DNA of 64,000 nucleotides from Porodaedalea pini. Lineage: Eukaryota; Basidiomycota; Agaricomycetes; Hymenochaetales; Hymenochaetaceae. The notes beneath the pieces are model-generated. The model worked only from the letters and a program-made list of their open reading frames with translations, searched no databases and was not told the DNA's origin. Of the stretch, positions 43,803 through 54,647 are shown piece after piece (position 1 is the first letter of the stretch; every line of letters starts with the position of its first letter). A program made the translations under genes and the position numbers. The stretch is from assembly GCA_002794775.1 (NCBI GenBank), contig NBAY01000039.1, forward strand, positions 1 to 64,000, in the 5' to 3' direction.

Positions 43803-44497
43803 ATGTCCTCGACTTCGGAAGCGATCTCGAGCTCAACACACCAAGGCTTATTCCCTGGATACAAACATGTAGAAGAGTTTGGACCCGACGATGAATACGA
43901 AGACGAAGTGGAGGAATGCTATGTCACTCTCGACCTCGGAAGTGTCGACCAGACGCTAGTACCCAGCAGTTCCTCTTATCGACTCATTGTATGCGCCGTT
44001 TTATTTCAATTTGAATGTCTACCGTCCTGATTACTTTCATTAATGAAGGGACTAGATACTCCGACTCCCTTCTTGCAGCTCTCCGGAACTATCATGAAGG
44101 GTCACCAACAAACTCTTCTTGGAACAGAACTCATATTTAAGGACGTCGCTGGTGCGTTTCTCGTCTCAACTTTCAATCAGTCTATTTACAGTGCCATCAC
44201 ACAGAAGAGACCGAGACACCATCTCAGGGTAACGTGCAGTACTTTACCAGTACCGACCATCGCATTTCGTTCAGAGAAGTCGAACTCAAGCCAAAAACTG
44301 CTGCCAGTGCACCTGTCCACCCACCATCCCGCAGCAAAATAAAGTTCGTAATCACAGTCCCTCCCTCTGCAGACGGAAACGCAGCCGAAACGGTCCAACC
44401 CGGTGCTGGAAGCTCTGAAACGGTTGGGATTCCCAACGCACAACCGGATCCTACACCTGTAACTTCAGAAGACCAGGATATGGACGTGGACAGGTAA
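43803..44497 (+). CDS. TFIIIC small subunit (tau55/GTF3C6-like), 201 aa
   Basis: Three exons (43803-43988, 44049-44151, 44181-44497) join in phase into 201 residues. The centre matches the TFIIIC_sub6 family, a small beta-barrel subunit of the RNA polymerase III factor TFIIIC that binds tRNA gene promoters. The blocks are EECYVTLDLGSVDQ, SYRLIGLDTPTPFLQLSG, TIMKGHQQTLLGTELIF and NVQYFTSTDHRISFREVEL. The last 65 residues are low-complexity and Pro/Ser/Glu-rich, ending EDQDMDVDR. The acceptor at 44181 was chosen over the one at about 44192 because only it keeps the frame into the HTEETETPSQG segment. The N-terminus is short and acidic. Confidence 0.8.
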
Positions 44498-44844
44498 TGT
44501 CATACTAGCAGAGTCGTTGAGAATCTGCAGACTGTCCAATGGATTTTTGTCCGCTAGTTGGTCTCAGACCATCATCCCTGCACATCTGTTGCCTTCCATT
44601 CCACCACTCGTGCAATATGTGGTCCGACGATGCACTGCGCGCAGAATCACTGGCCCATAATTGCATGCAATATTGACGCATTTCGAGGGATGATGTCATT
44701 GACTTACTTGTGTGCGAAGGTCAAATTGAAGCAGTCAAAAGTCTGCGTCGTGCATTATTGAATTCTAGTAAACCCAAAGTCCGTAAAAGGCAGAGCCCGT
44801 CGCCCCCACGCTGCGACACACGGCTACTCTCCTCCACTCGTGAC
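44498..44844. other. Intergenic stretch between convergent genes
   Basis: 3' flanks of the TFIIIC gene and the secreted-protein gene. No coding signal was seen. Confidence 0.5.
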
Positions 44845-45568
44845 TCAAGCAGCAACGACGGTGAGCGAAACAGGATAGCACGTGCTGAACACATACACCC
44901 CGCCCGCACCGCCCTCCTCGCTCGCATTGTACACGACATACCTCGGCGATGATTTGTCCGACTTCTTGCAGAGCGACCACAGGTCGGAGTGGTTGTTCGC
45001 CGCAAGCGCGTTGGCCTGTGGTATAACAGTATGCGCATCAGCCTGAGTGCTGTCGTGAAGGAAAGACGACTAGAGAGAGAGAGCGTGGATGAAGGAACGT
45101 GTATACGCACCGTTTCGCAGAAGACGGAACCGGACGCGGAGCTGTCGGTACTCGTGTTGAAAGTCAGGAACGGGTCGGGTCCTTCCGTCCATGCCTGTGC
45201 GCTACTGGCATTATTGTTCGCGAGAAGCACGCCGCCGGTAAGCGTGAACGTCGAGCCCCAGCCGTCGTCCCTGCGCGCCGTCGCCGACGCCTGTTCCACG
45301 TACTTCTCAATCAATCTGATCGCGAAATGAAGATAAAGGAGAGACGAAGACGCACGACGAGCTTATACTCCGACCCCGCATCCTCCTGATGCCATATAGT
45401 CAGACTCAGCGGCACAACCGTCCCATTCGCGTTGGCCATCGTCGTGTTCAGCGCCGCGAGTGTGAACCTGGGATTATCGCTCTGGCACGCCAAGTTCGAG
45501 GTAATGCTCGCGCTGGCGAGTGCAGAGCCGGTGATGAGAATGACCGATGCAAGCGCCAAAGCAATCAT
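44845..45568 (-). CDS. Small secreted protein of unknown function, 192 aa
   Basis: Three minus-strand exons (45356-45568, 45111-45305, 44845-45015) close in phase at 192 residues. The N-terminus MIALALASVILITGSALASA is a clear signal peptide. The mature part has four cysteines (LACQSD, VFCET, WSLCKK, FSTCYP), which could form two disulphides, and several N-x-S/T sites (AALNTTMANANGT, NNNASSA, TFNTSTDS, NNHSD, YNASEE). It ends GGVYVFSTCYPVSLTVVAA. The pattern of beta-strand-like stretches and glycosylation sites fits an extracellular or wall-associated protein. I do not recognise a family. The second acceptor was placed after gattgag because only that site avoids an immediate stop. It is followed by the hydrophobin cluster. 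Confidence 0.7.
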
Positions 45569-46413
45569 TTTTAATTCGAGCCCGGAAGGATGAGTTGAGG
45601 GGCTGTTTATGGCCCCAGGAGTCACCGAGAGGGTTTATTGAGATTTAATTTCTTGAGAGGCCCTCCATTTATCCCTCTGCCCAGCTCTTCCGCTACCGTT
45701 GCCGAACGCTTCCAACGGCGAAGAATGCCCGCCACTCATCTCATGGTCGTCGACGCTCATGAGACGTCCGGCGCTCGGTGTGGATCATAATTCACGAGTC
45801 AGTTCGGCGGTCGTCATCGAAGAGACTAACGATTTATGTTTTTGTTTTGCCAGGGCCATTAATATTTTCACGCCTCCATCGGCGTGTCGTTTGCACCTAC
45901 ACGCTGTTTGTCCAAAGCTGTGCTCTTGATAGCCAAATAAAGAAGTCCATTGAGTTTCATCTTTGTGTGGTAGCGACTTGAGACCATAATAATATTAATA
46001 AGATCAGATATTTTTTGCAAGACTTTCCAGATCACACTACTAGTACTGTATGCAGTAGTATGAATGATATCATTATCATTGTCCCTGCTCTTTCAGTCAC
46101 CTTTGCATAGTAAACGAATTCACCTTCGAATAACGGCGAACACCTCTCGGCAATTCAGAAGCATACTGGATACGGTATAGACAGGTGCATGTATTCATTG
46201 CACAAGTGTGAACAGAACCAGCGAGCGACAGGTAGAAGAAACACAAAAATAGCTATCAACGTCCAAGAACAGCATGTGGAAATAATCGAATTGGCCGCGA
46301 CAAAAATGAAGGACGTGTACGATACCAAATGATATGGAACGAAACGAAACGAAGTTGTTGAAATAAAGTCCAAGCAGGCATAAAAGAGCGTCTTCGAGGG
46401 TGAAGCACAGCGT
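45569..46413. other. Intergenic stretch, no gene recognised
   Basis: 5' flank of the secreted-protein gene and 3' flank of the hydrophobin gene. Short frames at 45699-45981 and 46155-46523 show no family resemblance. Confidence 0.5.
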
Positions 46414-46957
46414 TTAGAGACCGACGTTGACAGGGGAGCAGTCAAGACCAATGGGGACAAGGCCCGCGTCTGGAAAAGATTCATGTTACTGAAAACACGA
46501 AGACGACTCGGAGAAAGTGCCACTTACTGGTGACGCCACTGCAGCACGCCGCCTGCGAGTTGCAGGTACCAGAAGAGCCGAGGCCGATGACGCTGATCGG
46601 AAGGCTAGAAAGGAGCTCAAGTTCGAATCTAGAAAGTACTAGTGATAAAGTCGCGTACCAGTTGAGTCCGATGGGAGTGTTAGTGCCCAGGATGCCAACA
46701 GGGAGGATACCATTAAGGCTTGCATTGCTCGTGGAGTTCGCCGGCTGCATAAGGTGGCATGCCACGCAGTACGGAAGGGAGAGGAGCAACGATTTGTCAA
46801 TGAGTGCCACACTCACTAATCTTGGACCACTTACCGAGATGCTGTTGCAGCACTGCAGGCTGCCCGTCGAGCACGAGCCGGAGTCACTCGGAGTGGGGAC
46901 GGCAACGGCGGCAGCAGCGGCGACTGCAAGGATGGTGGCGACCTTGAAAGCGAACAT
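46414..46957 (-). CDS. Class I hydrophobin, 113 aa
   Basis: Four exons on the minus strand (46835-46957, 46659-46744, 46528-46604, 46414-46469) join in phase into 113 residues. Hydrophobins are secreted amphipathic proteins that coat hyphae and fruiting bodies and self-assemble at air-water surfaces. The signal peptide is MFAFKVATILAVAAAAAVAV. All eight cysteines are in the class I order: CSTGSLQCC, PIGLNC, TCNSQAACC, LDC. The exon layout (about 120, 86, 77 and 56 nt) is identical to the hydrophobin at 51227-51778, and the signal peptides are almost the same, so the two are recent duplicates now in opposite orientation. A TATA motif lies about 120 bp upstream. Confidence 0.95.
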
Positions 46958-49231
46958 GGTGGCGAGTGGTGCTAGATTTGCTTGAGAGGAGAAGGCGGAG
47001 TGTAGTGAAGGTCGAGAAAAGAACGACTTGAATTACTGGAGGAGACTGATTGAGAGAGAACGAGGAGCGTGGAGCTTATATAGGATTGAGGGAGCGGAGC
47101 TCGAATAGATATCTCAATAAAATATACTTGTGATCTATTCTGGATGTATGCGCAGAAGAGGAAATGGGCAGTTGTGAGCCAAATCGGGATAGCACCCAAC
47201 ACACCCGACGCGCGCGCGTCGGTATCATGATCGACGTCAGCGTCACAGAAGCATCCGTATTCGGTTGCGAGAGCGAGGTGTTCTTTGGCCGACAGCACAA
47301 TTACTAGTGAATCCAATACAACCTCACGAAAAAGGCATCCACAAGTCCAAGAAAAAGTGTACTGAACATTTCGAGTGTGTCACAGGATGCAGTGCAAATT
47401 TTCATGACGGCGGTTATGCAGTATGACATGGTATTCTGGCTGAGACGACCGTGTTTTCGCCGATAAAATCCTGTGCATTTTGGAAGATATGCATTATGAG
47501 AGTATGCATTATGAGAATTTGTACTGTAGCTCGAAGGCGAGTGACGAGGCATCACCATTCATTGCAATACAGCGATTGTTATAAACCCCAAAGCAAAGAT
47601 CCACGAAGCGTATAAAGGCCACGTATTTCCTTTAAACGCTGTACTGTTGGTACAGAATGAAACAAGACGCTGAGATCCTCATTTACTACAGATGTCGATC
47701 GTGGGGACATATGATCGCAAGTCAACGTGTCTTAAAGGAACCATCGTGAGGTTTTCGACACACAGCCTGAGAATGTCAAGTCTTGATCTCTACGATGCAT
47801 TCAAAACATCCATGGTGCAGTTAGGATGGAAGACTGGTCCGTGACATAACGCCGCTCGGAGCGCCACAATGAGAACACAAGCGTGCGCTTTACGGACTAT
47901 CCCTATCATTTCGAGGCGGCCGCTAGGTGAGCCAAGACCAACGGCGGACAATAGACGCTCATAAAAATGCACTATTCGGCCGACACAGAGTTTCACCTGT
48001 GGCGTAGAGTGAGCGTTGAGCGGCACGAGACAGAAGGAGAGTCAGACCCGTGTACAGCAAATTTAAAGGGTGATTTCAAGTCCACGTATGTGCAGAACGC
48101 GAAGTGCACGAGGATACGGAGAAGACCGAGCTGGGCAATCTCGAAGATCTTTAAGAACTTAAAGAAGGCTTCATACCAGTTGATTTCAAGTCAGAACCAG
48201 TTCGGGGATGCAACCATCGACATATCCTCGACGTTGTACCGCTGACGTATCCGATATCGTTGTCGTTGCCGTCACATTTTGCCGTTGTCGTCTTCGCCCG
48301 CACGATCAGCCGTCGTCGTCTCACCATTTCCGAATTCAGATGCCGACATCCGGAAGGCAGTAGTGTCATGATGAAATTCGAAAACATCGCTGAGGCAGAT
48401 TGACATTTTGGCGTCCAGCTGCAGGCGCGGGAGCATTTCGTGGTTTGTTAGACTTGAAATGGGCGCCGCACATATCCGAACATCATGATGCCGCTGACTT
48501 GCAAGCAAGCGACGAGCAATAAGCGCAGAGACTCCTTTCTGAGCAGTTCTTGAGCGCAGATGACTGAAGATGAAAGGGAAAAGATCGAGCAAACGGCAGC
48601 AGCGGAGACTAAAAAAAGGAAGAAAAATGTTTATTGATGCTTGTTGATCCTGTTTCCAATTATGCATAGAAGGAAGATACCTGATTCGGACGCATGACAC
48701 GACTCCTCGGAGAACTCCATCACCTCCCCACAACGAAAAGATAGACATTCGCCAGCCTGACATAAATCTAGCCGAAACTATATGCAGCGACACGGATATA
48801 CTGACTAGATATTCAAGTTGTAAAGTGCGGTACTTGGGTCACTTGTTTCTTTGATATCCTGAATTTGCATTTGCAAGCACTAGAACTGCCCACCGAAAAC
48901 AACTCTAGAATCTTAAGCTTCTGAATTCCAGCTTCAACTTTCGCTGTGTTAAGACGTCTCTGGATGTAAGCCTACCTCAATACGCAATTTCACCATCACA
49001 CTTTCCACTCCCGAGAAGCCCGAACTCGCATTTTGGTTCAAGCTAAATCTTTCCTGTTCTGCACCTACAGCCTAACCGTAGCAGAATACAACGTAAAGCA
49101 TCCGGTCTAGGTATACAAATTCTAGCTCCAATTTCCAACGACTCAAACCCGTCCCCATCGTCAATTGCGTGCTTTTTAAGCTCTTCCAGCAACTCTCCGC
49201 TTGCAACTTCAGTACTACTTCTATCTGCAAG
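46958..49231. other. Intergenic stretch of 2.3 kb, no gene recognised
   Basis: This begins with the promoter of the minus-strand hydrophobin. Open frames such as 48272-48793 (minus, 173 codons) have no recognisable motif or consistent codon pattern. The stretch may hold regulatory DNA for the hydrophobin pair. I see no repeat. Confidence 0.45.
47075..47082 (-). promoter_or_regulatory. TATA box of hydrophobin (46414-46957)
   Basis: TATATAAG on the minus strand, about 120 bp upstream of the start codon, at a distance similar to that seen for the hydrophobin at 51227. Confidence 0.65.
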
Positions 49232-49818
49232 ATGCTCGCAATCAAGATTGTTGTTCTTATTTTCACTCCTGCTGCTTCAGCAGACGTGAAGCTCTCGCGC
49301 CTTGCATTGCGCAGTAATGAGTGCTCGAGTGGCACGCGCCTATTTCATATCTCTCTCTTCTACTTCCCTGATTCGATTTAAATTTATTACCGACTCTGAT
49401 GTCTTCCAATCGGTGGCACACCTATTAATTGTGTACCAAGCCCTCCGGCTCCTTCAACGACGCGATCGACAGCCCGCGTACACACATCCCCATCACCCTG
49501 CAAAGGCTCAACGTCCCCATCAGTATCAACCGGTAAGTCTATTCACCGACTTTTCTCGCTTTACCGACACAATCTATATTTCTGGATCTGCGCACTAACT
49601 CAGTAACTTTCGATTAGTTTCCCGATTGACGCCATCAACCTCGGATCCTCGGACACCTGCGACTCGCAGGTGTCGTGTTGCGAGAGCATCGATCGTAAGT
49701 ATTCTTGTTCTCTTTTAGCTGAAGTAGGTTAGACTGGTTTACTGATCCGTGTGGTTCTTGAAGACTTGGGACTCGTCCTTTTCGGAGTCGATTGCTCGCC
49801 TGTCCACGCTGGTGCATA
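49232..49818 (+). pseudogene. Degenerate hydrophobin
   Basis: The exon order and phases of a class I hydrophobin can still be traced. The signal-like start MLAIKIVVLIFTPAASA is followed by ECSSGT, where the expected LQCC is replaced by unrelated residues (RLFH). Then come a block after 49442 (PSGSFNDAI ... ITLQRLNVPISIN), one after 49618 (FPIDAINLGSSDTCDSQVSC), and the end LGLVLFGVDCSPVHAGA with TAA at 49816-49818. The fourth cysteine codon is now Arg (CG|T across the splice). With the paired cysteines 2-3 and cysteine 4 lost, the disulphide core cannot form. I call it a pseudogene; a mis-modelled first exon is the alternative. Confidence 0.72.
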
Positions 49819-51099
49819 AAATGAAGCAGGTTTCTTTCCTCTTGTTAGGTTTCCGCGGAAATTTCGTTCCGTGCCGTACGGTATTCCTTTTCTTTTTCAC
49901 CAGAACCCTTTCATTTGTTTTGGGTTTGCATGCTTGGTATTGCGGGACGAGGATAGTTATTTTCCTTTTATTGTGTCGCTCCCTGTGTACTTTTCCCAGA
50001 TGTCACTAGAGGTTGCTATGATTTTCTATAATATTAACGAAGATGTTTCGTATGCCCGCTGGTGTGATTGCATGTAATTACAGATATAGTACTACGGCTT
50101 CCCTAGCCTTCTCAAACTCGCGACTACCAGAAGTCAGGTCTGCTTCGCGAAAATTGAGCCCCTTTCCGGACTGAAAGGTCAGGTAGTCAAGACCAGTCAA
50201 AAAAAAAACGGGAAGAGAAAAACTGGTTTTGAATGTACGACGATATGAGGAAGCTACAGCGGCGATCTCGAAGGTGCGATGCTGCAGAGCGCGATAGATC
50301 TACAGATCGAAATAGAATCGCTTCTTGTACTGCAGTGTCTATTCTAGTCAAGGAAAACCTGGCAGAACACCATGCCTTAGATATTGACACTCCCGCGGAA
50401 AGTTGAGATGAGAAATGGGGGGCCTGAGAATCCCGATCTTGTCACGGCAGATCCCTCAGCCCGTTGATTTCAAGACACAAAGAAGAGACGAGCAGTCAGA
50501 TATGTTCGACGCTTTGGCGTCCAAGATGATAGGAGCTAGGAGAAAGCAAATCAGCGACGATGGACCGCTCGGAAGCTTGATTTATGGATAGTGAATGCAA
50601 ATTCAAGGTGTGCGATCTGTCATATCTAATCTGTACAATGGAGATATCAGCAAAGATCTTTCTGGCAGGAGATAATTAATGCCGCGAGGATGTAACTTGC
50701 ACGAAGGTATTGACATAAAGACACGGAAGCAAAAAGAGGGTGAGCAACATGGGCGTTTGTTGATCCAGCGTCAACTCCGTTTTTAGTAGCAGCGGAGCCT
50801 GAATTGAAAGGCGTGTGGTGGCGCTGACCATGATTCTCGGACGCGCCCTTGCATAACACGTTAACAGCTGTCGCCGATATTTCAGACGATTTCTTCGTGT
50901 ACAAACCCGTGTTGCGGCTCGGAAGCTCAGAGATTCGAAGATGTGATGGCGGACTATGAGAATTTCGATCCGGCCTGGCGCTGGATTTATACAATTCAGG
51001 TCACTCATTTCCTCTTCCGTTCCCCATCTAACATATGAACAAGACATATAGTATACGTCCGTTTTCTGGGTTTCTCATTCGAGCTCCGCTCAGTAAGCA
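49819..51099. other. Intergenic stretch, no gene recognised
   Basis: 3' flank of the hydrophobin relic and upstream region of the intact hydrophobin. Short frames (for example 50676-51047 minus) show no family resemblance. Confidence 0.5.
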
Positions 51100-51107
51100 T
51101 ATATAAA
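51100..51107 (+). promoter_or_regulatory. TATA box of hydrophobin (51227-51778)
   Basis: TATATAAA about 120 bp upstream of the start codon. Confidence 0.7.
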
Positions 51108-51226
51108 CTCGTCGTTTTCAACCTCCACCGCCAACCAGGCTCTTCACGCAACTCGCATCATCTCCCTCGTCTTCATTTACTTCACTTTCGTTCTTTCGAC
51201 CCTTCCACCCACTCGACATACTCAAG

Positions 51227-51778
51227 ATGTTCGCATTCAAGGTTGCCACCATCCTCGCCGTCGCCGCCGCGACGTTCGCGCACCCTGCTCTCCAGGCGCG
51301 CGGTGGCTGCTCGACGGGCGCTCTGCAGTGCTGCGACTCCATCTCGGTGAGTATTTGTTCCTTCGGTTTGATGGTGGCATCAACTCATCTGCGCATTATA
51401 TTCCCTCATTTTTGCTTCGGGTGGCGTGCCACTTGACCAATAGCCTGCTGGCTCCAACAACGACGCTGGTCTCAGTGGTCTCATCCCCATTGCTCTCCAG
51501 GGCCTTAACGTCCCGATCGGTGTCAACTGGTTCGTATTTTCGTACCAAGCCTACACCCTGAATTTCTGACCTTTCTCTAGTCTCCCGATCAGTGTCATTG
51601 GTGCCGGCACCTCGGGCACTTGCTCGGCTCAGAGCGCATGCTGCAACGGTGTCTCCAGTGAGTACTCTTCATCCTTATCGCACATACTCTGTAACTTCTC
51701 TAACACGCTTCACTTCTTACAGACATTGGCGCTGTCCCTCTCGGCGTCGACTGCACGCCCCTCAACACCGGCTTCTAA
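51227..51778 (+). CDS. Class I hydrophobin, 112 aa
   Basis: Four exons (51227-51346, 51444-51529, 51581-51657, 51723-51778) join in phase into 112 residues. The signal peptide is MFAFKVATILAVAAATFAHP. The eight cysteines are present as CSTGALQCC, PIGVNC, TCSAQSACC and VDC, with class I spacing. The gene has the same exon sizes as the minus-strand hydrophobin at 46414 and a similar upstream TATA box, so both are probably highly expressed in hyphae or fruiting bodies. That is inferred from the family, not shown. No damage is seen. Confidence 0.96.
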
Positions 51779-53096
51779 ACACCTGCGATTCCGCAAGTTG
51801 CGCTCTCTGAAGACATCCTTATTCGTTCCCAACTTTATAACCTTTTCGATTCGCTTTTTCGATACCTACAAGACACTCATTTTTTGTCACGTCCCATTCT
51901 ACTCTTGAACCGCTTTGTTCGGGGTCGTTGATAATTATTTTGTACTCTTGCTTCTACCCGTCGCTCGCTTGTGGAGTGCCTGCATGCGCTCGTTATACCC
52001 ACTTTACATATATCCCGACAAGAAGTGAGTTGAGGGAGCAAGGCACGCGAGTCTTCTCTCTTTAAGTGCCAGGACAGTACCTCGAGGTTACTGTATGCGT
52101 TTTTACAGCAAGTCATTTCCGATACAATTCTTAGGCATTCCTTACCACCGCAAGTGTACAACCATGAAAAAGAGATATACAGAAGACAACCTTTCGGAGT
52201 AGCTAGTATGGCCATGCAAACTTTACTGTCATTGCAAGATTGCGCTTAGTGTAGGCTAGATGACAGGTCCAATGCTGCCAAGGAACACATTCAAGAGTTT
52301 GATTTGGTTCTGAAGAGCAAGATACAAATATCAGAAGTGTTACTGTTACTTATGTCTTGTCTGACTATTAATATTGCATCAGCAGACTTGCGACTTTCTT
52401 CAAAATCTCTTGAGAATGTACGCACTTCTAATGCAAACTTTTTGGCGAAGAATTAGTTCAAGCTCACAGGTTGGCGAGCGATGATGCGCGGGTACGAGAA
52501 GACTCCACTTCTAATGTAAGTCAGGAGTATGTTGAGAAAGACGTGAATATGGAAAAGAGGGATAGCACGCAGAGTCAATGGCCCAGCATGCCATACAGCA
52601 GTATTCAAAGCACGCCGCAATGAGCTATAACTGCCATGCATGGGACAACATCTGAACATGTCTGATGCAACACTAGTGCTGAACTGTTGAAAGAAGAGAT
52701 TGCTGAGAGAGAACCCACTATCGAGCGCCCTCTGAATGATCGAGTCTGGATCAACCTCCTTGGATTATTTCTTGACTTCCTACTTGAATTCGTCTTTGGT
52801 TTCGTCTTCGTTTTCTCCTGAGATTCCCTTCGCATGTTTAGGGAGACACCTACGCGGACGGTTCTTTTCGTCAGGTCTTCAATAACTGATAATGATAAAG
52901 CGGATGCGGCAGAAGCGGAGGCTCGCAGTTGAGGATAACTTGAAGTGATGTCTGAGACTCGAGTTGGTCATATTCACGGCAGTAGTATTAGTAACGCGTA
53001 ACGCGTCTCGCGTCGCGCGTCGCGTCTTGATGACATAATATTTCGTGAGATTTGACAGCGTATGCGGGCCCAGCGCTGGTGTTTGTCTCGTCCACT
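51779..53096. other. Intergenic stretch with one doubtful minus-strand frame
   Basis: Between about 52750 and 52453 the minus strand has an open stretch reading DSIIQRALDSGFSLSNLFFQ and later HAGPLTLRAIPLFHIHVF to a TAA at 52453. Upstream of it stops appear and no splice-consistent start was found. I do not recognise it; it may be a relic. The rest shows nothing. Confidence 0.4.
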
Positions 53097-54232
53097 ATGC
53101 CCTCGCTGTCACTATGGATCAAGTTCCTTCGCGGTTTATTCACTGACGTGTATTTTGGACTCCGAATAGCCGCGTTTCCGACTCTGCTGGCCATCTGGAA
53201 TTCACCCTCACTGCTCCTCAAGCCTCGCGAAATCTCGCGGACATTCATGGCGTTTGTCTGGGTGCCGTTTGGCGATGGGATAGACCAGAATTCGCGTCAG
53301 GACAAGGATGAGCTCATTCGGCCATGGGCGAGCGGCGTCGTGCTCGATATTGGAGCCGGTACGCTCGTCACACTATACGAAATCTTCTCACCCTCACCAA
53401 CTGTTTGTTGTGGCGAACACGTCCTATGTTGACGCATATATGCGCGCTAATCAAAGCTCATGGACACCTCGCCCCTTACCTCGATCGAACACGTGTAACA
53501 GCGTACATCGCGCTCGAGCCGAACTTGCATATGCATGCGCGGCTCCGCGCCAAGGCACGCGAGGCGGGGTTCGTAGAGGCGGAGGGTACGTTCCTGCTCC
53601 TTCCGTGCGGTGCGGAGGAGATCGAGCGCATTAAAGAGATTCTGGGAGAGTGGGCGCGCCGATGGGGAAGGGAGGAGAAAGAGGGAAGGGTGGTGGACAC
53701 GCTCGTGTCGGTGCTCACGCTCTGTTCGCTACCTTCTCTGCCTTCCTCCTCCTTTTCCCATCCTTCCTCGCCATCTCAATCCCCTTTCCATCCTTCCTCA
53801 ACCCCTTCTACGCCCCCAGCCATGACCATCCGCGTTCTCCAAACGTGTGTTCTTCGCCCAGGCGGCCAGCTACTTTTCTACGAGCACGTGCGCTCGCCGT
53901 TCCCCGTCATCGCGCGTGCCCAGGACGTCTTCGCACCTGTATGGCGCGCGTTATTCGACGGGTGTACTATTGGCGTGGACAGCGTGCGCGCGGTATGGGA
54001 GGCTGGGTTCGAGGAAGGCGAATTCGATCCCACTCCGAATTCAACGAGGGACAAGGCTAGACATACGAAAGAAAGCTACGGGACGTGGATAGAGGAAGGC
54101 CGAATGAAACACTGGAAAAGAAAAGGCGTCAATGAAGGAGGATGGGCGGAGATGTACGTGTGGGGGAAGGAGGAGGAGGACGCTGAGTCGCTTTTTTGGC
54201 ATCAGTCTGGCCGGTGCATAAAGAGCGGGTGA
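53097..54232 (+). CDS. METTL7-like SAM-dependent methyltransferase, 345 aa
   Basis: Two exons (53097-53358 and 53457-54232) encode 345 residues. A hydrophobic N-terminal segment (SLWIKFLRGLFTDVYFGLRI) may insert into or lie on a membrane. The SAM-binding motif I, VVLDIGAAHGHLAPYL, spans the intron. ALEPNLHMHARLR is the acidic loop of motif II. VLRPGGQLLFYEHV followed by PVWRALFDGCTIG strongly resembles the C-terminal part of METTL7/TMT1-type thiol methyltransferases. An unusual Ser/Pro-rich insert (SLPSLPSSSFSHPSSPSQSP, 53730-53820) sits between the TLVSVLTLCS strand and the TIRVLQTC helix, where METTL7 proteins have a short loop. The substrate is not deducible. An in-frame ATG at 53052 would extend the N-terminus by 15 residues. 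Confidence 0.75.
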
Positions 54233-54647
54233 GCGCGTCATTGCTGATATGCGTAATTTATCTTGCTATCGAATGGTTCCTGGAATTGTAGTTGTGTATG
54301 TATTCAGTATTTTTGTTGTTCCTCAGTCTTGTGTACCCGAGGAGTTAAAGAAGGAATTTATCTGCATTTATACAGACCCGCGAAACACCTGCAAGATAGA
54401 GGAGCCTGAGCGCCTCCAACTGGGAGTAATCTCAGACAATAGCTTTTTAAGTCGACAGTGTACAACAACCTGAACAAAGCAAGACAACAGCAGTGTACCA
54501 AAATGAACATAAGTATATGCATACATATAATCAGCAGGATCCCAAACTACACGTCAGTCTCGCGACGTAGCACGGCACCGGCGAATTTCAAGCATCTCGG
54601 GCCAGTGAGACTCAGAGAGGTAGCACGGCGACGACTAGGCGCGAAAC
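54233..54647. other. Intergenic stretch between convergent genes
   Basis: 3' flanks of the methyltransferase and SLD5 genes. Nothing else was seen. Confidence 0.5.

Noticed and set aside
44192..44200. Alternative splice acceptor (after tttacag) in the TFIIIC gene
   Set aside because: It shifts the frame and loses the HTEETETPSQG and NVQYFTS blocks. The acceptor before 44181 keeps them.
48272..48793. Minus-strand open frame of 173 codons
   Set aside because: No motif, no splice-consistent neighbours and no signal peptide. It lies in a region without other coding signs.
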